The position numbers and the translations under genes are program-made. A model generated the notes under the pieces. It was not told the DNA's origin. It saw nothing but the letters and a program-made list of their open reading frames with translations, and did no database searches. This document shows, one piece after another, positions 1 to 5,270 of a DNA stretch of 10,153 bases (the stretch's first letter is position 1; the number at the start of each line of letters is the position of its first letter). The DNA is from Gallionella sp. (GTDB lineage Bacteria; Pseudomonadota; Gammaproteobacteria; Burkholderiales; Gallionellaceae): contig JANYHX010000143.1 in NCBI GenBank assembly GCA_025362155.1, forward strand, positions 1 through 10,153. Direction: 5' to 3'.

Positions 1-97
1 CGGTCTTCACGGTCTTGAAAGAACCGCAGAAAACACACTTGCGACCGTTCAAAAAGTTGGCCGCACAACTAAAAACTGTATGAAACCCTGTAACCAT
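1..97 (-). CDS. Partial CDS, short Cys-containing protein, unknown function
   Basis: Read leftward, an ATG at 97-95 opens a frame with no stop for 32 codons before it leaves the window. The visible N-terminus begins MVTGFHTVFSCAANF and then contains a Cys-x2-Cys pair (KCVFCGS) followed by a Lys/Thr-rich stretch. A GGAG Shine-Dalgarno sequence lies on the minus strand at 107-104, six bases before the ATG, which is the main support for a real start. The Cys pair could be half of a zinc knuckle, but no family is recognisable from so few residues. A competing rightward open frame ends at 134-136 over the same DNA but has no visible start. It could be a small protein, the start of a larger gene, or chance. 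Confidence 0.4.
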   Translation of the reverse strand, partial: MVTGFHTVFSCAANFLNGRKCVFCGSFKTVKT

Positions 98-124
98 AAG
101 TATCTCCAAGGATACACTGGTTAC
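90..124 (-). promoter_or_regulatory. Nested hairpin enclosing the SD and start of the leftward frame
   Basis: The arms GTAACCA (90-96) and TGGTTAC (118-124) pair perfectly, and inside them GTATC (100-104) pairs with GATAC (111-115) around a six-base loop. This makes a 12-bp stem broken by a 3x2 internal loop. On the minus strand the GGA of the Shine-Dalgarno sits in the apical loop and its last G in the inner stem; the ATG begins in the internal loop and enters the outer stem. Such an arrangement could reduce or switch translation. It could also be an unrelated DNA palindrome or a processed RNA end. Confidence 0.4.
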
Positions 125-168
125 GAAACGCCCTAATTACCAATAATAAAGGAAGCATAGAAATTAAA

Positions 169-193
169 TAAAGAGCCACATGAGCGCTCTTTA
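169..193. terminator. Possible weak terminator-like hairpin
   Basis: TAAAGAGC (169-176) pairs with GCTCTTTA (186-193) around a nine-base loop. The stem is short and only moderately GC-rich. The right arm supplies three T residues but no long U-tract follows on the plus strand; on the minus strand an AT-rich run follows. It could end transcription entering from the left, before the gene at 247. The rest of 125-246 shows no gene and no convincing promoter. Confidence 0.25.
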
Positions 194-246
194 ACCTTAT
201 ATAGGGTTGAAAGAGAAATGAATAGAGCAATCATCCGGCCGCGCGC

Positions 247-1494
247 ATGAGTACGCCGGACAACAAGTCTTCCGCGCCCATTGCTACAAGCAAGTCCAAC
301 GAACTGGAGCAGGAAAAGCCGCGTCGAGCGCGCGTAATCCGCGTCGAGATTGCACCGTGGACGATAATTTCCATGGTGCTGGTGATCGCCGGGGTGTGGA
401 TGTTGATGCACCTGCTGCCGGTTATTCTGGTATTGGTAATGGCGCTGATGATCGTCGGCACGCTCGGCCCCGCAGTGGAATGGCTGGAACAGCGCCGCGT
501 GCGCAGATTTGTGGCTATTGCCATCGTATTCTCCGTGCTGTTCGTGACGACCATCCTGGTATTCGCGCTTACCCTTCCAGAGCTGGTGAATCAAGTGCGG
601 AGTCTGTTCGGCATGGAGCCCGTGTTACGCGAGCGCTTGGCGGTATGGTTCGCCAAATCTCAGGTCACTGCAGGTCTGGCGGACACCTTGCGGAATGTCC
701 AGTATGACGCGCTTATCAAATCTTCCGCCGCCTCTGTGCTGACTTTCTTCACCCTCGTGCTGGAGGGCGTGGCCTATGGGGTTGGTGCGATATTTCTTGC
801 GCTGTATATGATGCTGGATCGTGACCGGTTACGTGGGGGGGTGTTCGCGGTGGTGCCGCGCACCCATCATATTCGGCTGTCGCGCATACTGGTCAATCTG
901 CAAACAATCGTCGGCGGCTATATCCGCGGTCAGGCGATTACCTGCGCTCTGATGGGGGCGTTCATGTTTGTCTTGCTTACCGCATGTGGTATCCCGAACG
1001 CCTTGGTGATCGCGGTGTTCGGGGGTATAGCGGACGTGCTGCCGTATGTAGGCATCTTTCTCACCATGGGCCCCGCAGTTGCAGCCGCCCTGTCGTTCGG
1101 AACAGGCATCACCCTTATAGTTTTCTTGCTGATGCTCGCCTACGAGGAATTTGAAAGTCGCGTGCTGGTACCGGTAGTCTACGGACGCGCACTGCGACTG
1201 CCGTCGTCTGTGGTGCTCTTTTCTCTGATTACCGGCGCTACGCTCTACGGGATTATTGGTGCGCTACTGGCACTTCCGGTTGCGGCTGCGTTCCTGATGT
1301 TGATCGACGAATTGCGCGTTGAGTTGCCCGGCGAAACTGAGCAAGCCGGAGATGCAGCGCTCCGAAAAAAAGATGAGCATGGTGAGCGTGAATACACGCG
1401 CAGAACTGAAGGCATGCCAGCAGAAGAGGCGTCGGCCATCGCCGTTAAAATGGCGGGCGAACAAAAAAAGGCTGAAGACAAGCTGGAAACTTGA
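247..1494 (+). CDS. AI-2E family transporter (PerM/UPF0118-like membrane protein)
   Basis: This 415-residue integral membrane protein belongs to the family that includes E. coli TqsA and PerM, whose members are linked to export of autoinducer-2 or to ion/organic solute transport; the substrate here cannot be told. A charged cytoplasmic N-terminus (residues 1-37) precedes paired membrane spans at about 38-56 and 57-76, one at 88-110, then a soluble segment (about 111-160). A C-terminal bundle runs from about 165 to 355. Family signatures are visible: GYIRGQ (224-229), ADVLPYVG (262-269), ESRVLVPVVYGR (303-314) and GIIGALLALPVAAA (335-348). After residue 357 there is a highly charged tail of nearly 60 residues, longer than in many relatives. 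The ATG at 247 is the only in-frame ATG after a stop at 223-225, but no good Shine-Dalgarno precedes it, so the start is less certain than the identity. Confidence 0.9.
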   Translation: MSTPDNKSSAPIATSKSNELEQEKPRRARVIRVEIAPWTIISMVLVIAGVWMLMHLLPVILVLVMALMIVGTLGPAVEWLEQRRVRRFVAIAIVFSVLFVTTILVFALTLPELVNQVRSLFGMEPVLRERLAVWFAKSQVTAGLADTLRNVQYDALIKSSAASVLTFFTLVLEGVAYGVGAIFLALYMMLDRDRLRGGVFAVVPRTHHIRLSRILVNLQTIVGGYIRGQAITCALMGAFMFVLLTACGIPNALVIAVFGGIADVLPYVGIFLTMGPAVAAALSFGTGITLIVFLLMLAYEEFESRVLVPVVYGRALRLPSSVVLFSLITGATLYGIIGALLALPVAAAFLMLIDELRVELPGETEQAGDAALRKKDEHGEREYTRRTEGMPAEEASAIAVKMAGEQKKAEDKLET

Positions 1495-1632
1495 TGTGAT
1501 TCCAATTTGCATTAGAAACGATCACTGCGTTGGCTTCGTCTTCGGCTCCTAGCCGCACTAAATGTGCTGTCTTCGTCACCTCATCCTTGCCGCCTTGTGC
1601 TCCTTCCTAATGCAAATTGGAATGATACATCA
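1492..1632. repeat. Inverted-repeat unit with 17-bp perfect arms between convergent genes
   Basis: Positions 1499-1515 (ATTCCAATTTGCATTAG) are the exact reverse complement of 1607-1623, with 91 bases between. Outside these arms, TGATGT (1492-1497) also pairs with ACATCA (1627-1632) across a small asymmetric bulge, so the stem reaches into the TGA stop codon of the AI-2E gene. Inside the unit are smaller hairpins: CGGCT-CCT-AGCCG (1543-1555) and an overlapping GCAC/GTGC pair (1555-1567). The shape, long terminal inverted repeats around a short non-coding core, fits a MITE-like non-autonomous element or a dispersed palindromic repeat. It also lies exactly where a bidirectional terminator would be useful. 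No clear direct target duplication flanks it and no transposase is present. Confidence 0.65.
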
Positions 1633-1670
1633 GGCTGAGCTAAAGAAAACTCAGTAATAAAGCATCCATA

Positions 1671-2825
1671 TTACTGCGCTCTCGGCTTTGGACGCTTGCC
1701 GATTTTTACCTGCAAACCAATGTTTGCACCATTGCGCAGTAACTTGATCAGCACCACCCTGCCGGGTTGCAGGTTGGCGACAGTTTCCAGCATGGTGTTC
1801 GAGTCATCAATGTTTTTGTCATCTATCGCCAGCAGAATATCTCCCGTTTTTATTCCCGCATGTTCAGCCGGACTATTGCGTATTACTTCGGTGATCAACA
1901 CGCCTTTGGTGTCGCCGAGTTTGAAGGACTCGGCTAATTCCGGAGTGAGTTCCTGCACGCCTGCGCCGACCCAGCCGCGCGTGACCGAACCATGCTGAAT
2001 GATTTGTTCCATGGTCTTTTTCGCGGTGGTGGCAGAGATTGCGAAGCCGATGCCGAGCGATCCGCCATTCGGTGAATAAATTGCACTGTTGATGCCGATC
2101 AAATTACCGTTGCTGTCCACCAGCGCGCCGCCGGAATTACCGGGGTTGATCGCGGCATCGGTCTGGATGAAATTCTCAAAGGTGTTAATGCCCAGATGAT
2201 TACGTTTGAGGGCGCTGACGATCCCCATGGTGACTGTCTCACCCACACCAAAGGGATTGCCGATGGCGAGCACCAAATCGCCTACCTGGGCTTGTTCCGG
2301 ATGACCAAAAGTAATGGCGGGAAGTGAGCCGGGCAAATCGATTTTGATTACTGCCAGATCAGTTTCCGGGTCGGAGCCGATGACATGCGCCTTGGCCTTG
2401 CGACCATCGGATAGCGCGGCCTCGATCTGATCGGCGGCTTCTACCACATGCTGGTTGGTAAGGATATAACCATCAGCACTGACGATGACGCCCGAGCCAA
2501 GGCTGGAGCTGCTTTGCGGCTCATCCTCTCCAGGGTCGCCAAAAAAATACTTGAAGCGCGGATCATCCATGAAGGGATTGACCGGGGCCTTGATGGTAGT
2601 AGTTGTAAAGATATTCACCACGGCGGGGGTAGCTTTTTGTGCGGCAGCGCTCAAGCTCATCGGCGGGGATTTGTCGTTGCGCGTCAGCGGGGTATTTTCA
2701 TACAGCGTGACCACACCGCTGCGTGCCGCATTCGGCAGCAAATCCGGCTTGAGGGTATGAATAATAAACAGCAGCGCCAGCGCGATGGTGACGGTTTGGG
2801 TAAATAGAAGCCAATGTTTACGCAT
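1671..2825 (-). CDS. DegS-like membrane-anchored trypsin-like serine protease (S1C/HtrA family, one PDZ)
   Basis: This 384-residue periplasmic protease is of the HtrA family, whose members cut misfolded envelope proteins or, as with DegS, start sigma-E signalling by cleaving an anti-sigma factor. Residues 7-24 form a hydrophobic N-terminal anchor without an obvious cleavage site. The protease domain (about 60-275) has the full triad: His126 (TNQHVV), Asp156 (ETDLAVIK) and Ser231 (GNSGGAL), with the GNPFGVG segment at 189-195. A single PDZ domain follows (about 285-376), and the C-terminus is basic and Pro-rich. One PDZ plus an anchor matches DegS/AlgW rather than DegP/DegQ, which have two PDZ domains. 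The gene diverges from the Nif3-like gene. An in-frame TGA lies 15 bases before the ATG, so no earlier start is possible, yet no Shine-Dalgarno is evident. The true substrate is unknown; no anti-sigma gene is nearby. Confidence 0.93.
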   Translation of the reverse strand: MRKHWLLFTQTVTIALALLFIIHTLKPDLLPNAARSGVVTLYENTPLTRNDKSPPMSLSAAAQKATPAVVNIFTTTTIKAPVNPFMDDPRFKYFFGDPGEDEPQSSSSLGSGVIVSADGYILTNQHVVEAADQIEAALSDGRKAKAHVIGSDPETDLAVIKIDLPGSLPAITFGHPEQAQVGDLVLAIGNPFGVGETVTMGIVSALKRNHLGINTFENFIQTDAAINPGNSGGALVDSNGNLIGINSAIYSPNGGSLGIGFAISATTAKKTMEQIIQHGSVTRGWVGAGVQELTPELAESFKLGDTKGVLITEVIRNSPAEHAGIKTGDILLAIDDKNIDDSNTMLETVANLQPGRVVLIKLLRNGANIGLQVKIGKRPKPRAQ

Positions 2826-2867
2826 GGTAAGATGAATTCAATGGATTTAATGTTAAAGGAGTAAGGG
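2826..2867. promoter_or_regulatory. Short divergent intergenic region between protease and Nif3-like genes
   Basis: Only 42 bases separate the two divergent start codons, so any promoters must overlap each other or the coding ends. A clear Shine-Dalgarno AAAGGAG (2855-2861) serves the rightward Nif3-like gene with six bases of spacing. The leftward protease gene lacks one. The AT-rich centre could hold -10 elements, but I cannot assign convincing -35/-10 pairs. Confidence 0.45.
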
Positions 2868-3614
2868 ATGCTGCTTAACGAATTGCGCGATTATAACGCA
2901 AGCCTGCTGCAAACCAACCTGTTCAAAGATTACTGCCCGAATGGCGTGCAGGTTGAAGGCCGCGCGGAAGTGCGGCGTATCGCGACCGGCGTCACGGCCT
3001 CTCAGCATGTACTGGAGGCAGCGATCGCGTGGGGCGCGGATGCGATCTTGGTACATCACGGTTATTTCTGGCGCAACGAAGAGGCCACTATTGTCGGCAT
3101 CAAGAAAAAACGCATCGCACAGTTATTGCGCAACGACGTGAGCCTGCTGGCCTATCACCTGCCGCTCGATGCGCATGCCGAACTGGGCAACAACGCGCAA
3201 CTCGGCAAGTTGCTCGGCTTGATCGAGCAGGGCCGGTTTGGTGAACAAAACATTGCCTGGCTGGGTACGCTGGCGCAGCCCCAGACACTGGCACAATTTA
3301 CCCAGCAGGTGGCCCATGATTTGCAACGCACCCCGCAAGTCATCGGTGATGGGAACAAGAGCATACGCAAGGTGGCGTGGTGCAGCGGCGGTGCGCAAGG
3401 ATATTTTGAAGCAGCCATTGCCCAGGGCGCGGATGCCTACCTCACCGGAGAGATATCCGAGCAGAATTTTCATCTGGCCAACGAAACCGGCGTGGCCTTC
3501 ATCGCCGCAGGGCACCACGCTACCGAGCGATTCGGCATCCAGGCGCTGGGGGAGCATCTGGCAAAACAATTCGGTTTGGAGCATCGTTTTTTCGATCAGG
3601 CCAATCCGGTTTAA
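2868..3614 (+). CDS. Nif3-like dinuclear metal center hexameric protein (YbgI/NIF3 family)
   Basis: This 248-residue protein belongs to the NIF3/YbgI family: toroidal hexamers with a two-metal site in each subunit. The cellular role is unsettled; the database label GTP cyclohydrolase 1 type 2 is weakly grounded. Length matches the family (about 247-250). Metal-site signatures are in the expected places: VHHG with His63 and His64, YHLPLDAH with Asp101, and GHHATER with His216/His217 and Glu220. The C-terminal half has the typical GGAQGYFEAAIAQGADAYLT segment (174-193) and GEISE (194-198). The start is well supported by AAAGGAG six bases upstream. It is divergent from the DegS-like gene, a pairing I recall from many betaproteobacteria, and converges on the leftward gene ending at 3644 with only 29 bases between and no obvious terminator. 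Confidence 0.93.
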   Translation: MLLNELRDYNASLLQTNLFKDYCPNGVQVEGRAEVRRIATGVTASQHVLEAAIAWGADAILVHHGYFWRNEEATIVGIKKKRIAQLLRNDVSLLAYHLPLDAHAELGNNAQLGKLLGLIEQGRFGEQNIAWLGTLAQPQTLAQFTQQVAHDLQRTPQVIGDGNKSIRKVAWCSGGAQGYFEAAIAQGADAYLTGEISEQNFHLANETGVAFIAAGHHATERFGIQALGEHLAKQFGLEHRFFDQANPV

Positions 3615-3643
3615 TTCGCCTCTGATTTAATTTCCACCCGTGT

Positions 3644-4279
3644 TTAATCGAGCAGTTCGTCACGCAACTGATTAAGAGAAGCGGCCAGACCCTGCGGAGC
3701 GCTTTTTAGTGCCGCATTGGCTTGTTCGATCAATTCCTTGTGTTCTATCAGCAGCGTTTTCAGAATAGCTTCCATATCATCCAATAATTGTTCGGGGCGA
3801 TTTACGTAGCGCAATAAAAAATCTGTACGGCGCGGATGAAACGTTGTCCACTGCCATGCAAGAAAACTCTCATTGCTTTTGAAGCCTGCTTTTTGCAGCG
3901 CTTCTTTCAGGTTGTTTACGGCAGGCAATCCGAGGTGATTGGGGGAGGGTGGGGCGCTCCACATCAGGCCAAAATAAATACGCCATACCCCGCCCAGATA
4001 TTGTTGTTCCATCATTGGACTAAGGTAAAGCGGTTGTTCCGGCGGAGTGCTGCAATGTAATCCAACGATAATATCCGCTGCATTTTTGTCTTCGGTAAGC
4101 TCAAGGTTCCAAGCCAGTTTATGAGCTTTGATTAATGCATTGAGGCGTGTCAGCAAGCCCTGCCAAAAGCGATTGTTTATTTGCTCGCGCAGCTTGTCCA
4201 TTTGTTCGGCAACGGAGAGACCTAATGGTAAATTTTCTGGCTTCGCAAAAAATTCCAGTACGGCTTGTTCCTCATTCAT
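3644..4279 (-). CDS. Hypothetical protein, 211 residues, family not recognised
   Basis: The frame starts at ATG 4279-4277 with AGGGG on the minus strand (4292-4288) eight bases upstream and ends with TAA. There is no signal peptide or membrane span, so it is probably cytosolic. Residues 1-60 look helical and amphipathic, with charged and Leu-rich repeats. The middle (about 85-155) is aromatic and Trp-rich, with segments such as VWRIYFGLMW and FLAWQWTTFHPRR. The C-terminal 50 residues are predicted-helical and Leu/Glu/Gln-rich, a possible coiled coil. The overall form recalls proteins of nuclease-associated or abortive-infection loci, but no catalytic motif is visible and I assign no function. 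It sits alone, opposite in direction to both neighbours, with codon use not clearly different from them. Confidence 0.75.
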   Translation of the reverse strand: MNEEQAVLEFFAKPENLPLGLSVAEQMDKLREQINNRFWQGLLTRLNALIKAHKLAWNLELTEDKNAADIIVGLHCSTPPEQPLYLSPMMEQQYLGGVWRIYFGLMWSAPPSPNHLGLPAVNNLKEALQKAGFKSNESFLAWQWTTFHPRRTDFLLRYVNRPEQLLDDMEAILKTLLIEHKELIEQANAALKSAPQGLAASLNQLRDELLD

Positions 4280-4394
4280 GTGCCTGACCCCTAAAAATTA
4301 AATTAAATTTAAAAACGTATATAAGCAATTGCTGTAATTCGGCGCGGCGTATAACTTTTTTTGCGCTGGGGAGGGTAAGTTGCAATATTCAGTG

Positions 4395-4423
4395 TTGACT
4401 TTATTTTTCAGAGTAGACATTAT
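4395..4423 (+). promoter_or_regulatory. Candidate sigma70-type promoter for the act operon
   Basis: TTGACT (4395-4400) matches the -35 consensus at five of six bases and is followed, after an ideal 17-base spacer, by CATTAT (4418-4423), which matches the -10 consensus at four of six. Transcription would start near 4430, giving a leader of about 155 bases before actA. It lies between the two arms of a GC-rich inverted repeat. Confidence 0.5.
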
Positions 4424-4482
4424 TCGCCCATGTAGTCGCGCCGCGCTTTTTTTAGGCGGGGAAAAACAAGGCTGATAGTAAT

Positions 4483-4488
4483 TATAAT
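4483..4488 (+). promoter_or_regulatory. Second candidate -10 element (TATAAT)
   Basis: A perfect TATAAT occurs about 97 bases before the actA start. No -35-like sequence lies 16-18 bases upstream (that position is GGGGAAAA-like), and there is no extended TG. If used, it would probably need an activator. It could instead be chance in AT-rich DNA. Confidence 0.3.
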
Positions 4489-4584
4489 CGCGATACAACG
4501 CATCAAAAAATAATCCGATTTACCTGTTCTGTCATGCTGACGCTCAGTTGGCGTGCGATCTTGTTTGCTGGGGGAGCGCTTACG

Positions 4585-5256
4585 ATGCACCGTTTTTTAC
4601 GTTTATCTGTTTTGCTACTGGGATTATTTGCTGCCGCGAGCTATGCAGCCGATGCCCCCCCACCTGCTCTGACGACCGAGGATGATTTAGGTCCGGCTAT
4701 CGAGCAGCCGATTGAATTTCCCCACTTTCGCCACGCTGGCGATGCCGACAAAGGTGGTATGGAAATCAACTGCATGTATTGCCACACCTACGCCCGGCGC
4801 AGCATGGTATCGGGTATTCCACCCATACAAAAATGCATAGGATGCCATCAGAGCATCGAGTCGGTACGCGAAACTCCGCGCATCAAAAAATTATTTGAAT
4901 ACTGGGATGCGAAGAAAGCCATTCCCTGGAAGAAGGTACACGATCTTCCGGACTACGTGCGCTTCAGCCACGAGCGTCATATCAAACGTTTCATTTTTCA
5001 GTTAAACCGCCCGGTTCAGGAAGTATGCGGCTATTGTCACGGCAATGTGAAAGAAATGAAGGTGGCTAGACGCAGCAAATTGCTTTCGATGGGCTGGTGT
5101 GTCAGCTGCCATGAAAAAGAGCATCCGGTCACTGCCGAAGGTGGTACACCTATCGGCGATCAGGCCTATTGGTACGGTATGCATAAGCCGCTGGTCGATG
5201 CGTCGGGCATTATTAAAGCTAAGGGCCCGAACGACTGTTCGGTATGCCATAAATAG
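4585..5256 (+). CDS. actA: ActA, pentaheme cytochrome c subunit of alternative complex III
   Basis: This periplasmic multiheme subunit of ACIII carries electrons from the Fe-S subunit towards the acceptor. With the ATG at 4585 it has 223 residues. That start has GGAG eight bases upstream and begins directly with a signal peptide (MHRFLRLSVLLLGLFAAASYA, about 1-21, likely cleavage before ADAPPP). An in-frame ATG at 4534 would add 17 residues but has no Shine-Dalgarno and disrupts the signal peptide, so I reject it. Five CxxCH heme motifs are visible: Cys63-His67, Cys84-His88, Cys148-His152, Cys172-His176 and Cys218-His222. Five hemes is the count known for ActA. Extra His residues (47, 50, 129, 132, 180, 200) and Met residues could serve as distal ligands. 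Stop at 5254; the next gene begins 14 bases later, so it heads the operon. Confidence 0.92.
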   Translation: MHRFLRLSVLLLGLFAAASYAADAPPPALTTEDDLGPAIEQPIEFPHFRHAGDADKGGMEINCMYCHTYARRSMVSGIPPIQKCIGCHQSIESVRETPRIKKLFEYWDAKKAIPWKKVHDLPDYVRFSHERHIKRFIFQLNRPVQEVCGYCHGNVKEMKVARRSKLLSMGWCVSCHEKEHPVTAEGGTPIGDQAYWYGMHKPLVDASGIIKAKGPNDCSVCHK

Positions 5257-5270
5257 TCAGAGGGGTTGTG

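Larger units (their letters stand above)
4280..4584 (+). other. Gene-free region upstream of the act operon
   Basis: This 305-base stretch is AT-rich near the leftward gene and carries several short symmetric sequences. AGCAATTGCT (4324-4333) is a perfect 10-base palindrome. GCGCGGCG (4342-4349) is matched by its reverse complement at 4439-4446, with a promoter candidate between the arms. Two T7 runs follow GC-rich patches (about 4355 and 4446). A 66-codon leftward frame at 4298-4498 looks like chance. The region most likely holds the control sequences for the act operon and the 5' leader of the leftward gene. Confidence 0.6.

Noticed and set aside
2..136. Rightward open frame of about 44 codons from the left edge
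   Set aside because: It may be the tail of a gene, but no family is recognisable and no start is visible; the leftward frame with a Shine-Dalgarno is better supported.
133..594. Leftward frame of 153 codons over the 5' part of the AI-2E gene
   Set aside because: Composition dominated by His/Gln/Arg, no Shine-Dalgarno, and it is antisense to a clearly identified gene.
1319..1552. A 77-codon rightward frame overlapping the end of the AI-2E gene
   Set aside because: Out-of-frame shadow of the charged tail; it runs into the inverted-repeat unit and resembles no protein.
1628..1660. CTGAG/CTCAG stem near 1635-1654 as a terminator of the protease gene
   Set aside because: Only five base pairs around a ten-base loop and no U-tract; too weak to call.
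4298..4498. A 66-codon leftward frame upstream of the act operon
   Set aside because: Low-complexity, unlikely composition, no convincing start signal, and it overlaps the best promoter candidates.
4534..4584. Upstream ATG extending ActA by 17 residues
   Set aside because: No Shine-Dalgarno precedes it, while ATG 4585 has GGAG at ideal spacing and starts directly with a signal peptide.
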